Source of the DNA: Sabellastarte sp. h YS-2021
Taxonomy: Eukaryota > Annelida > Polychaeta > Sabellida > Sabellidae
NCBI GenBank assembly: GCA_964017235.1
Contig: OZ024933.1
Coordinates: 56,526,255-56,590,254 of the forward strand
DNA length: 64,000 nucleotides
Direction: 5' to 3'
The notes beneath the pieces were generated by a model. It was not told the origin of the DNA and did not search any database. It saw nothing but the letters and a program-made list of their open reading frames with translations. A program made the position numbers and the translations under genes. Every line of letters starts with the position of its first letter. The first letter of the stretch is position 1. Of the stretch, positions 12,701 through 27,700 are shown piece by piece.

Positions 12701-15700
12701 ACATTTGTATGATATATATTGCCTCTTCCCATTTTTTTCAAGGTGTTTAAACTGTGATGGGATAGTAGCCTTTCCCAAGTTAGATATTTACATAAAACTA
12801 AAAATCTGTTGACAAATTCAAAAGTTGTCATTAAAATGTACTGGATACTGTTTTTTTGCCTTTAAGTACCAGTACTTCTATCAAGATAAGGTATGATGTA
12901 AAGTGAAATCAATATATGAAATTTGTTTTCATTTGCATAAATCATTTATAGAAAATCGTGCTGTTGTAGTCAAATTTATTGAATTCATTCTGAAAAAAAT
13001 CCTTCTAAAAAGTTCTAACTTTTATATTATCAGTTCATGAAATAAATCAGTATATAATGGGTTTTCCTTAAGATAGTAGTTCAGTACTTTTTGACCTTAA
13101 GTTTGGATAATTGTAAGTTTTGGAAATCAGTGGTAACATTTTCTTCTCAATTTAAGCCTTTGTTGAGACCAAGAAAAAGGAAATGTGTTTGTGGGAACTG
13201 TAATCAACAGCACACACTGTAGATGGCTAGACGCATTATGTATACTATGAAAGCTTTGTTTACATGTTTTGGTGGGAAAGTTCTGAACTAATTTGGGAAA
13301 CATATATGATTATTGTTACTTGGGGCCCAGTTCTAAAGACATTTATGGTGTATTTATTTAATCTCCTTGCAAAAATTAGTTTTCAAAATTGAAAAAATAA
13401 CAATCAAAATTCATCTTAGAGTTGAACCTGGTTGACTGCATGATTTGTGATTTTTATCCAACTTGCTTAATACCTATCAAAATAATTTTTTATCTGAAAC
13501 AAATATAAAAGATGTTCTCAAGGCTATTTCAGAAATTTAATGTGATAGACTTTTGTCTTATAAACAAATCAACTTCATAAAAAGAAAATGCAATCTTTTA
13601 AATATATATGTATGTGTTAAAAGGCTCACAAAAATGATAGTTTGTTTACATTGTCATGAACCTGTGACTTCAAGGCTAGTACTTTTTCCGGGAGTTGTTG
13701 AGTGAAAAATAATGGAGACAGTTGTAAAAATCTTGCAAAAACAGGCAGAAAGTGACTGAATATTCCATGTAATCTTGTCCAGACATATCTTATTTTTACA
13801 GAAATTGAAGTTTCATATGTGTATGTAATTATTAATGAATGATCTGAAAATGCTTCCTATGACCTTTGTAATATATGTGTTTTTTATTAGGATGTTGTAT
13901 CACTGTTATATAAATATTTGTTTGTTTTTTGTGATTGTTGTATGTAAAATAATGATTCAGTCTCTTGAAAGTTTATATTACTAGTTTACTGGAAGTTGTG
14001 GTTTCAAAATTTCCAGTTCCCCACTATGTGTCAGAATAATACACAGGGGAACTGCTGTAAAAGTAAAGGGAGGTAGTCCACCCTCACCTTTACACATTTG
14101 GAATATATTTGTAAAACTGAGATATAAATGGTTTATTGTGATTTATTAAGTCAATTAATGTAATGTTAAAACATAGCCACTGCAAAGGCTAAGATATTTT
14201 CTTTGTCATTTTCACTCCTAGAAACATTTACGTGTTTCTCCAGCTGCATGCAACTTATCACTTTGACAGTTTGACTATTATGTTCAACCCTTATGTTATT
14301 GTAGATCTTTCCCTTCCCACAGGGCAGATTTTGATTGTGTATTAGTTTGTTACTGCAATGTACACAGGAGACAGTTTTCTGAGTTATTTTGAGGCAGTAA
14401 GAAGTGTTTTCAGCCATAGAGCTAGATATATGTAGAAATATATTATTTAGGCAGACCTAAATAATTTTTATCTGAACAGTTTTGAAATTCTTAAAGAAGT
14501 ATTAATTAGGCAGACCTAATTAATTACCATAAAATATATGTATCAGGATTATTGATGTAATTTCACTGTAAATAAAAGTAGAACTAGCAAATTGGAACTT
14601 TATCACTGATTACCAGGCAACTGCTCATCTGTGTTTACACAACAACCTTTAACTGTTAGTCACAGTAGTCAGGTCAGATAGGTTTCATTATTGTTTCAAT
14701 GTGTGTATGGTTAAGAGCATACCAGTTGACTGTAATCATTATTTTAGTTGTTAAATCAATTTGTTAAGTTAAAGTTTTTGTCTTTTCCGGTTGCAACTTA
14801 AAAGCAACCGATAATTGCTTCCGTGCTTGCCCATGACCGTAACAGTTGTCAAAGTTAAAATAATGTATGCTGAATTGTTGTAGCTTGAGTGACGCCATGG
14901 GCTGGTCCATTAGCTTACTAAATATCTTTACAGTTCTACCAGTACTTTATTATAACACTGACAGTAACAACCATTTAAACTTCTGTAATAATTTACAAGT
15001 ATATTAGAACTCACCAGAAGGAGATCCCATCTGTAAAATCTTCGCCCCACAGAGTTCCACCGGATTATGGAATTCTATAGCCCACCAAGGCTGTTGAGAA
15101 AAAATGTGCATCAAATAGAAACATATAAGCCACACATAGATCATCACATGTAATATTTTTATCTTTGTCTTGTTTATGTCAAACATTATTGCATGGTGAT
15201 GTGTTGACTTCAAAGTGATGGAACTTAATAGCCCTGTTTACTTTTTCCAATTTCTCATAAATACCTGATGTCCATGAATGGGAGAGATAAGATTGCGACC
15301 CTGACAAAATGACTTCATTGGTCATAAAGCTGTTGCACAAATAGGCACTGTAGCAATGCATGATTTAATCAGAGAGGATATAGTGTGTGTGTGTTGCCAA
15401 ATAAGGTCATCGAGTTATTGATTTTTTGAAGTCTACAGAAATAGACAAGTTAGTGCCCACCTTTGTTACACTATGCTAGAGGGATCTATTTATAGATTTG
15501 GGGAAACTCCCAGGTTCCTAGAACATTCTCAGTAGTTCTTGTATCAGTATGTATCATAAGGTGATTTCAATAACCTTCTCGACATCTCCCAAGCATATAT
15601 AAGTGCTATAAGCCAGACCACATATATTATGGTTAATTGTCTCTCAAAGGTGCTATGCCACAGTAGCCTATGGACTGCTACATTTTACTTTTCAACTTCA

Positions 15701-18700
15701 AGTGGATAAATACCACTAGATATTTATGTTTTGATATTAACTATTATCGGAGTGAACTGCACAAAGTGTTTAGATCTACTGGATAGTGGATTTCTGCAGA
15801 CTCTCTGAACATCTGGGTATAGATATTTTTTGTTGGTGAACACTGAAAGGATCACAGAATACAGACATTTTGTGTTATTTGATGCTAAAAGGATGACAGC
15901 TTATAGACAATTCAATTTTAAAGGACGCCAAACTAACCTCAGGACAGATTGCTGGACACAGTCAAATGGACAAACTTGTCTTAAGGTTAATTACCCAGAC
16001 AGGACTTTGGTCAGGTCTGATTGATTTCATTATAATAATACCATATGAACTATTAAGAATATCTGAGTTGACTATAATTATTATTTTAATCATAAAATAA
16101 ATTTGTTAGGTTTTAATTTTTGTTTTTTTTTCCTGTTACAACCTGCAAGCTAACTGTTGCTACTGTTGCTACAAGGCTAATTCTTAATCGTAGAACAGAG
16201 GTGTTTAAAAATCAATGATCTTAAATGTTTACTTGTTTGATCAAAATTTACCTAAAGGGACTCTTTATGACACATTACTTTAGGTTATGAAAAACAAAAA
16301 TTGACAAAAAATAAAGGTAGGTATATATTATATGCTGTATGTTGTATGCGCTGTATGCTTTATGGTGATGGTATCTTGTCATTCTGATAAAACTGGAAAA
16401 TTTTTCAAAATAGCTATTGAATCTAACATATAAAAAGTGGATTTGGGTTATAAGATAAACAGAAACTAATTACAGCATCTTTGTTGGGTGGATAAGCTTG
16501 GCCTGATTTGGCAAAGGGCAGACATGTCCAATTGATCTGTTTCACCACAACAGTCACAACTATATTACTGGATTGGATGGGATTTTATTATATAATTCTG
16601 GGTTCATATTTCTTGATTTAAAATATCAGTGTGATCTCATTTCAGCCAGTCAACCTTACTGCAATAAGGGTATTGCAATAGCACACATGATGGAGTTACA
16701 TTCCATTAAATCCACCAATACTTACTTTATCTTCCAGTGCAGTATGAGTGCATTGACGCCAGTTGTCTGTAGTGTAGCGACCGTCCGTAGCCTCGCTAGC
16801 TAGACCATAACGTTCATCATTATCTGATGACTGTTAGAATAATTACAAGAACAACATTTTTAAAATGTATGTTAAAAGAATCCATGAGAATATTAGCAAA
16901 CAAATACAACATCCGAACATTTGTGAAATGTCCTGGGGCCCAATAAATGGAAGCATTCGTAAAATAGCAAACAAGCTAATTACTTATGAATATGCAACAC
17001 CATTTTTACAAAAGTATTAAGGGGGAAAATAGAAGCATTCTTTGGTGAGTCGTTACATTCATTTCAGAAATTCATGAAACTTTCGTTATAGATTTCCTCC
17101 AGATCATAAATGTAATTTGAAATGTCTCAATTATTGAAAAAATAAGGTAAATTACACATCTAATCACCTTGCTTACCACGCTTCAAATAACTGGTATAAT
17201 TATGATTACTTCAAATAGAGTTGGATGTAAAGAAATGAAGGTTTACATACCTAATACGTAACGATAGGATCTGAGCTAACTGAGGTTTTGATTTACATAA
17301 GAGTTTGTTAACTTAGGGTTAACTAAGAGCAAACAGATTGGTTAGAATAATAAAGGCTTTGATTTACAAGCCACTGGTATCTGGATTTACCTTTCAAGTT
17401 TGAATTTTGGGCAATACTTTCCTAGGAAGTATTTTTGTATTGTTTTTTTTTTTTTTTGTTTTTTTTTGGGGGGGGGGGGGGGGGGATTATTGTGGCCAAA
17501 CATTTTGCTTTTATTAATGCAATAAATAAAATCAGGTGTAAGTCAGAGATGACTAGTGGCTGCCTGATAATGCAGATGATTTTCTGAATTATTTCGAACC
17601 CAAGTGTGATTGGATCTCATCAGAGAGTTGGGGTTATGTTCTACTAACACTCTGAGGTTCAAATACTGTATTCGGTTTTAGGACAAGATAATAAAGATTT
17701 CGAGAACAGACCGAAGAAGTAGAGTCCTTTGGACTAAGAGGGGATGTGGTGTATCAGATGAGGTTCTCCAATTATGTAGCCATGGAGACCAAGAACTGTC
17801 AAGAATGTAAGATAACATTTTAGTATTGTATTGCATTCAAATTGTGGAGACTAATATGTACTGTAATAAGTTGCCGGCAGTTGAGCTGGAATAAAAAAGT
17901 GTGTGTGAATTGATCAAGCAAATGGATGTTGTCATGGTGACTAAAAGATGGTACAGGTGAAACACGGTAAATTTATCAAATATTTGTTTTAACATATATA
18001 CAATTAATGGATACCTGTTCAACAATGTAATATATATGAATAAACAATAAAATGTGGAATAACGTTATAACACATTACCTCAGTAAATGTCTATGTGCAT
18101 TTAAACTCTTGTATAAGTCTTGTGTCTATAGTAGATTTAACTCAAGTTAACTGATGGTTAAATGGAAAGTCGATCTTATGTAACTACGAACTGGAATACT
18201 AATGTTCTAGTTATTGTTCATGAGAACTAATATTTTGGCAGATGTTTCTGAGAATATTGAGAATGTTATTTTCCTTATTAGTGGAATAACTCTCTGTTTG
18301 GTCAGCCTAATTACTAGTCCATATGTTGTTAGATGCTATCCTCTGTGATTCATCATCTGGGTAGGTTTCCCCCATGGTTAATAACCTGGTTTGAAGCCAA
18401 CTCCAGGTCCAGATCTTCTAAGTCAACAGAAATGGGGCAAGTAAGGGAAGAATCTAGAGTGAGATTTTCTGGTAGCCGATCAATGGGTTCAACAGGGTTC
18501 AACAGTGGCTTGGGTAGAGAAGTGAACTGGGTTTGTGTCCAGGCCGTCACAAGGTGGAAAGCAATTGATGTGTTATCACCTTTACAATCATTCAGGAGTT
18601 GAAGGTGTTCTGGAATGGGATCTTCAGGAGAAGTTCCAGCACTAATGGGTTGCAGAAGACTACCATGAGTAGATAGGTATGCATCTCCACCATATTCACC

Positions 18701-21700
18701 CTCATAAATTTAAGGATGACATATATTTCGATTTTGTTTACCACCACATCATAAAGACCTTCACTTGATACATCTTTGATTATGTACAGACCAGAGTGTA
18801 TGCTCAATGTAGTCAATATGTCACATATGTCCTTACCTACCCGCTTACCCACCCTAGATTATCCCTAGTTTTTCATTTTGTCTCTCCGTGGTGTCGACCC
18901 CTGCAATGTCCCTGATTTAACGATTACGATCTCTGATTTTGGCTTTCTGCGTCTTAGAGTCTATCATTAGATAGAGATTAAGCGCTATAAAAGTACTATT
19001 AGAATTAGAATATGTCACTCAATATGTAAAAATATTTTAAGCCCAAAACCTCGTGTAAGTTCCAATCCATTATTAATAAGTCAATGGTATCAAGTGACTG
19101 CTATCAAAATAAAGGGGTGGACAGTCCCATGTAACAACTTATTTTGTATCAATGACTTACTTTGTATTACCTGACTTATTTTGTATCAATTTTTGACTTA
19201 TTTCGTATTACTGACTTATTTTGTAGTAAAATTGCCTTATTTTGTATTACTTACCTTATTTCGTACCAACAGCTGACTTAATATGTTAGTGCTGAAAATA
19301 AAAATTACTATCAGGCAAATGGTAAATTGTCTACAAGATTGAATCCAGTAAGGATTAAATTCCTTTGAGTCCATACTTTGATGGAGACAAGCCACTATAA
19401 AAGGTGAATTGAAATTACTACAAAATAAGTCAGTGATACAAAACAAGCTGTCTATAGAGCAGCTTATTTTGTATTATCGACTTATTTTGTATCACCCTGA
19501 AATCTTGCCAAAATTCTGCGCACCATTTTGTAACATATTAAGTCAGCTGTTGGTACAAAATAAGTTGGCCAAGTAATACAAAATAAGGCAATTTTAAACT
19601 ACAAAATAAGTCAGTAATACGAAATAAGTCAAAAACTGATACAAAATAAGTCAGGTAATACAAAATAAGTCGTTGATACAAAATAAGTTGTTACAGGCCC
19701 ATACCTCTGCAATGACAGAAAATCCTTTGAAAGATTATTGAATCCGGATTATTACCAAAATTAAATCATCTGTCCCCTGTGTCATTGTTAAAACCATTTC
19801 CTAAAAAAATTCATCAAAATCAGTCCACAACTTTTTGAGTTATTTTGCAAATAAATCCTTGCCACAAATTACATATACTTTGTCGTCAGAGGTTAATAAA
19901 ATTTAAATAATAAACCCCCATGAAGGTTTTCATTTTATCATCTACATCGACACCTTGCTTAAAAATACCCCCCAAAAATGTACCGTCATTGCACAGTTCC
20001 TTGGTAAGGGGCACAAAAAAATATGTATATATATTTTAAATTAAGATCCCTCTGCCAATTCTGGGTGGGTATTAATAAAACAAAGCAAACAGAACCTCTG
20101 TAAGAATACCTTTCCAATAATACATTAAACAGATATTGCTTAGTTTTATAGTTTCAGAAATGCTTTCAAAAGTCGGTTCTCGTTTACGCATCCGTAATGC
20201 TAATTATTCAAATTAAGGGGCACTTAATTATTTCCCATTCTTTATTTCTAGGTCAACTACTGTGTGTGTGGTGAATCCCAAACCCTGTTTTAAAATGTAG
20301 TGTTAATCCTTCTCTGAAAGTTTCCCTGGGCCAGTGCTAAGTCTACCTGTAGGCCATACCAGGGTGTCACCCAGTGAAGTTTGTCATCTGCCTTAAAAAT
20401 TTCAAGGACAGATAATGTTTCTATTTGAACACACGGGCTCACAACAGTGATAAGCACTTCTAGGTCATTGTAAAGTTGTTTTTATTCAACGTCATTGGCA
20501 GGAAAGTACAGGTCTATGTATGTTGTCTCTTAGTGTGAGAAATATTCTACCGATATATGTGTACATATGTTGACATCTGTGAAAGTCAAAGGTCAAATTT
20601 AGGGTTTACGTTCCTTTCAGCTGCAAAAGTCATACCCACATAGTATCGCCACTTTTGAGAGTTGAACACCCAAACAGAAGATAGCCTGTGATTAGATTCC
20701 AAAGCCCTGCTAACCAGTAGGCCACTGAGGACATTGAGATCCAATAGACATACTAGATATATTCATTTAATATTTAATAATGCTGCAATAAAAGTACACT
20801 GCCCTTGTGTGGAACCTGCTGGAAAATTTACAATTACATGGAGTTCCTCAAATGTCAGCAATACTATTAATGTAATATCTAGAGACCTTAACTAATCTCC
20901 TTTTTCATCCTATAAATTCCAAAAGTTAGCATACCAGTATTTATCATCCTGTGATAACGATGGAGACATAAAATGTGTGTGGTAATATACGTGACCTAAT
21001 TTACATAAGAAATAAATATTTTACAAGATTTTGTAATAATGACACATAGAGTTGTGTTAAATCAAACACAATAAACATAACGAATGCACTGTACAATAGA
21101 ATTACTTATGATTTTGTGACACCAAATTACCATATATTCAGCCAGAGAACAGTTGGCATAACTTTACACATTTTACTCTCTTTTTAACAAATGGGGTTTA
21201 AACTACTTTTGAACTTTTGAAGTGTATTTTAACTCATTATTTTGTAAGGCAATCTGTTCAATAGCACTGGTCCATAAAAACTAAATGTTCGACCGGCATA
21301 GATTTTCCTGAGAGAAAGTGGAACTAGTTAGAATGAAATAATCTTTATTTGATATCTGACCCTCTCTTCTGCGCTTTCTTTATGAGGTTGCTTGGGTACA
21401 AAGGTGCCTCATGTTTCAGGCATTTGTAGAATAGCATCAACACTTTGAATTCTACTCGGTATCTGGTAGCCAGTGTAACTCGTTCATACATTATGCGGAA
21501 CTGTCAAACTTGTTCTTATTCAGTATTAATTTGGTATCTTTTTAAATTTTTTTTTGAAACCTGCCAATTAAATATAATGGTAATCCAGCCAAAGTAGCAT
21601 TAGCATAATCAAGATGTGAGATGAAGAAATCTTGTACAAGTGTTTTGCATATTTCATTTTAAAAGTTTGACATTGCAATAAATCTACACTTATTTGCAAT

Positions 21701-24700
21701 GTGGGAATTCATTGAAAGACACTCATCTAGTTTGATTTGGAGATATTTAATTTTTCTTTCTGACTTATGTGATGTGGGTACCGCCTGACCATGAGATAAT
21801 AGATAGAAACGTGACCATAGTAATGAGATATCTTAGACTTTGTACTAATGAACTCTTTACATGTTTAAACTATCCTACTTGTATATATATGAAGTGAATA
21901 AACAAAAAACAACAACTGATTTTTCATCAATATTATGATCTGGATCTTTCCCAAAACTGTAATCACTTCCTTCTTTGGCTAAGCCATACCCACATAAAGA
22001 GTTCCATGAAGATCTGCTCATTACATTTGAAGTTGTATCAATCAAATTGCCCAAACCACTGGAATATATTGAAACTGGGACCTTTGAAGGATAAAGATTT
22101 TTTTTTCTATTTTCCATAGCATGATCTAGATTTTTTTTGCAAAAATGTAATCACTGCCTGCTTTGGTCAGACCCTACCCACATAACATAATTCAGAGAGA
22201 TCTGTGTCAAACAGCATGACTGTTGTGTCTTTGACGTAGGAACTTTGAGATTATGCTGAGTTATATTATCTGAATCTGCACATACAGATGGGTATTGCCT
22301 TCACTGAACAGTATTTTCTGCTGTTCCATTACGACTATAACCATACTCAGTTGTGACCTCATATGCTTGTGCCTGTAAGATATATTACAGCAGCCCATAA
22401 TTTTTTTTTTGTGTGTGTGTGTGTGTTTGTAAAATTATTACATTCAGTTCATTGATGGAAATGAATTTTGACTGACCTGTTTTATGGTTTTTATTAATCC
22501 ACTGTTCCTTGCAATGTTCGTCTCCCAGTCACAGACTTTCCACGAAGGTGGAGGGGTGGAAAAAGCTACAAAATACATATGGATAAGAAAGATAACAGAA
22601 TCCCCAAAAGTTCGAGTACCCATACATGTAGATGGAAATAGTAGGCCTTTTTCCATGTACAAAGGCTTGTTAATGTGATTTGCATATGAGGTTTGTAAGC
22701 TAATGTGAATTTCCAGTGATCAATTTTTAATGCACCCAATAGCTCCTTCTAGCAAGAAAGGACACAGACTCTGGAAGATGTTTAAAATCTGGTATCAATA
22801 TTTTTGTGAATTTACACAAACACTCAAATGACAGAGATTTTAAAATCTGGAAACAAATAAGATGATGTATAAGGAAGTTGTGGTCATATTAGACATGTGG
22901 ATTTACGTGAATTTATTCACATTTTTCTCCAATTTTTAACTATTTTTGTGATAATTAATTAATAATTACTTATGATAAATGTATAAGTGGAACAGCTGTA
23001 AAAATGCTGTGCTCTAATCAAGATCTAACCATTACCTGGACTTGTCGACCTTGTCGTAAAGGCTTCGAAGTTGCAGAAGTGTAGGAACTGTGTTCCTGGC
23101 AAGTAAATCGTCAAGAAACGCCCTTTGGATGCCGGGATGGGTTTTTCACATGTCAGGTTCATAACCTCTCCTGTAGTATACAAATTGTAATACCTAGACT
23201 ACGCCTTTCCCTGCTTGGGTCACGAGCTACAACTGAATTGGGTCACATACTTTCAGTTATTGTTCGGTCTGCTTCTATTTGGGTAGGAAGCATTAGGGGC
23301 TGATTCAACACAACTCAGAACATGTTTTGAATTTTTTTTCAATAGCTTTTACGTCCTCTCATGAACAGTATTAAACATACAAGCTGGAGGGATAAAGGGA
23401 TGGATGGGGCATGGACAAATTAGGGCAGCTTATTTGTATTGTACAATGGCAAGCTGCGAGGTCTTAGATGGGAGTAATAGGGATTAAGTCATCCAGGAGA
23501 TATCAAATACACACAGATACGACTGTAAGGGAATGTGTGACCCTGGCATAAGAAGTAACATATTTTTTTGCAAGTGAGTTAAATAATGATGTTGGTCCCC
23601 TATGGTGGCACAACATCCATGAGAATATATTTCACAAATGTTCAAGACTTGTTAATAATAGTAATAATAATAACCAAACCAGAAACAAATTTTAAAGTTG
23701 AGGATGTGGTACACCTATTGAATACACTAAAGATGCAATTTTATATAAGTTGTTGCACTTTCAAGATAAGCAGAATTGTGTTGTACTTTAAAACATTTAG
23801 ATTTGCATCAAAACAACATTACTAATGATAACATTTTACTGTCTGACAAAACGCAGGGAGTTTTTTTACCATTTTTTGGGAATATATTTGGGAATATACA
23901 TTTACCACAGTATGTAAAATCCGACACTGTTGGTGATGGCTGGGAGGGGGGAACCCTTTAAAAATAAGACATGATACTCCAAATCTGGCAGCAGGGGACA
24001 CATCCTTGGCTTAACATAGTGAGAGGTTCCCACAAATTAAGGAAATGATAAGAGGGGTGGTTCCTCACTAGCGAATTTCACCACCTACTTTAGGGAATTT
24101 CAGATTTCTTACTTGGCATGCGAGTTTGAAGGATTAATAACCATATCCAAGGAATCTAGGTGATTGTGTTTATTTTCTGTTTAGATTATTGCCATTCATT
24201 AACATGGAAATGAGTACCAACCATTCCCTGGGTTAGATTTCACAGTTGCACAATACGTCTCTATCCTATTTGGCAGGTCAGGCCTCCTGTCACTGATCAC
24301 GACTGTTGCATTTGCAATTCTCGAGGCAGCATCTGCACAACATATTTGAATGGGGATTATAAAAAAAAACCACCATAAAAAACACCCCCATTAAAACACC
24401 ACCTTTTTTTGGCCAGCCCATAAAGAAACCCACCCTCAAAATTTCAGGGGGCATGAAAAACCCACAAGTACGATTTTTGGCTCCATTTACATTGCTTAAA
24501 ATTAGGATTAAAATTCTATGGATTTTCTAAAATCTAAAATCAGTGGGGTTTTCAATGGTGGTGTTTTTATGGTGTTTTTTATGTAAATCTATTTGAATAT
24601 ATGTAGGATGGAAAATATACTGCTAATTTTCCACATTTCCAGATGACTTAGATGGATGAGACCCATCAAATGAATTGGTTGAGAATGTGACATCCTAAGT

Positions 24701-27700
24701 CCCAGTGGTTGGGGAACTCAACATAGATCTATATAAGTCTAATATACAGAGTACAACTTTTAAAAGGCACATCCTTTACACCCCACCCCCCCCCCCCCCA
24801 CAAAAAAAAACAAAAAAGAAAAAACAAAAAAAAACAAGAGTATGGCCAATCTGAAAACCTCTGTAAAACACTATAAATATCAGATATTCAAAATTTAAAT
24901 TCTTTCTTTTTAGTCAGTATACCACAGTGAAAAACACATTATCAGATACAACTATCCAAATTAAGGTTCCTCTGTCAACTGTTTATACTATCAAGTAGAC
25001 AGAAATCCTACAAACTTGTTTGTTCCAAAGTATCGCATACAGAGCTAGCCGTGATCAGTAATGTATAAGTTACAATTTCGACAGTTTGTAGCTAGATGGC
25101 CATGGTCTGTACATTCATGGAGTATGGAATTATTCTATCTGTGAGTTTTAAGGAACTTACTGTTTCTCATTATTTAAAAAAAACATACCTGCAGAATCTG
25201 CCCTGTTGGTTATTCTCACTGCACACACTTTATGTGTTAATGGAAGCTCCACATACCAGAAGGGCTAAAAATACATAGCAAAAAAGTAATAACTGTTCTA
25301 AAAACGGGCAAAGTTGGAAAAAAGTCTTTCCAGGTACAGTTATCATATATTGAGAACATACAATTTGGCTATACAAGGAGGTGCGGAGAAAGTTGTCAAA
25401 AATGATAAGTGCATGGTCAGCAAGGATTAGATGATAAACATCATCCATACAGTACATACGGAAACTGTTCATGGAGAGGAGTGAAAACTTATAGCTAGAT
25501 TTGTACTGTAATATTCCCCAAAGTTTTGTTCAGGAGTATATTCAGCATTTTGAAAAGTGTATTGAAAAACTAAAGAAAAGTGAAACTGCCTCTGGTGTTG
25601 TTGTTAGATCCCTATCAGCATAGGATTTAAATGAACGTGGACAGGTTTATCTCAATGACATAATGTTAAAAAAAATTTTTTTTACTGTGTATGGAAGATA
25701 AATTTCGTACATTTAGCTGTCGCATTTCATGAAATGGTCAAATGAATTCTTGGCTATTTCTTGAACAGCACAGCTATTTTGACCATTTCATGAAATGAAC
25801 AGTTGGGTTGGTTGTCCATTTCATGAAATGAGTTGTAACACAAATATATATATGTGTATATACAATGCAGGATGATTTTAATCCGGTGTAACAAGTAAGA
25901 ACATATAAATAAACCAATAATTCTGACAGTCAATACTTATTCACCCTATATTATACTTCTAACCGTCAATTTTTAACTTGATCTTTTCATAGTGATAGAC
26001 TCTACCCTCACTTTAACAGCCTTGAAATTTATATTCTATATATCAAACATTAACCGGACATAGTCGCATATGACAGACGATTATGGTCCAGTGGGTTAAA
26101 CTCAATGTGTAATCTATGCTGCTTGCAATGTTGTTCCCTCAATAGTGAGTTTCATTTTACTAGAAATATCACAGTATTTTTTAAAAAGGAAATTACAATA
26201 TTTCAATATATTCTGTTAGAAAGGTTTATTTCACTGTAGTCTAAATTTGGTTAAAAATATACTCATGCTGTCTAGTGAATGTTATGGTAGTCATAGTAAC
26301 TTTATCAGTGTATATTGTAATGGTACAGTATTCATAACAGGGTCAGCGCCACCTACCCCTTAATTCTCTACTACACCTTAAATATGTATCATGTAAAACA
26401 GCTGTTGGCGGTCAAAAAACAGTAATTCTATAATATATTTTAGTGTATTTTAATTGTACTACTATGCTACATCTTTCTGTGTATAGGTCATGACCTGTGA
26501 CATAACTGGCTTGTCTACTTTTGTTTATTGCTCAGTCGACTTGTTGTTAGGTCGGATGTCTTCAGTACAATTTGGTGGGATTCATATTTAGATAGTATAT
26601 CTTCGGGTGTTTGGACACAGCTTGGAAAGCGATTGCATGTGTGATGGCCTCTTTGAATGTTTGGTGTAACTGTACTTGCTGCAGTTGTTGGAGATGGTCC
26701 AATGGATACTTTGGGCATTTCGTTCTTCAGTTTGTACTGTCAAGATACGGGATACGGGGGTGGGTGGGGTGGGTGGTGGTTCTATTTATCGAGCCATAAC
26801 AATGCCATTGATCAAACAGCAAACGCATACAAATAAAACAGTAAGAAAAAGTAAGAGTGGGCCACAAAAAAGGGGGCCTTTTACATCCTTATATGTATTA
26901 ATTCACTATATTTTAACATATTGTAGACTTTGTATAATGTTTAACCAATTTTAACATGTCCTATAGTGTATATTGTACTCATTAAAAATGGCTCCTGTTC
27001 CCATTTTCTCCTTGTTTATTGAGTTGGTGTTAAAATAAAAATAACTGAAACAAAGTTTCTTAACTTTATGTGTTATCAACCTTTATGGACCTTGACCTTG
27101 GCCTTTGCCTTGACTGACGAAATCTCCTAAAATCTCATTATTCTCTTTTGTGAACATCGAGAGGAAATGACTCATACAAAATATCTCAGGGTATTCATGG
27201 GAGTAAGATTATGTATTTCAAAGAGGTTGATCTTATGAAGATTTCAACAGGAAAATCATACTAGATAGAAATATTCAGTTATAGTGCCCAAAGTTTGAAC
27301 TAGATTGGCTAAAATGAGATCCTGTAAACCTCTGAATAAACACAAAATTACTCTTAGGTTAAAACTGCATCACATTTGCAGTCTCCAACTCTTCTCACCA
27401 GGAGTATTTCACAGACCTAATTCATGGAATCTGGTTTCCTCGGATTAAAACTGATTCTCTTGTGATACGAACAGAATCTTTATCTGGATAATGTTGCTCT
27501 ACCTCAGAACATGGATTCAGGGATTCAGGCTTGCTGGATTAATGCTTTTCTAAATAATGGTTGCAAATTGTTGCAACTTATATTAAGAATAAGGTAATTT
27601 TAATTATATTTATAGCGCTTCATTATTTTTTTTTAAATTTTGATCTAGAGAATATGGGAAAATATGTAAGGAATTTAAATTCTTATTGGAAATACTGGCC

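Noticed and set aside
17436-17487. Assembly join at the T/G tract
   Set aside because: Flanking intron sequence gives no sign of a break; homopolymers are common here.
18333-18602. 89-aa plus-strand frame
   Set aside because: Shadow of the minus-strand coding-like fragment, which has better codon and residue composition.
19237-19446. Open frame similar to the one at 48388-48570
   Set aside because: Similarity follows from the shared TIR element DNA; no conserved family, and each frame crosses element subrepeats.
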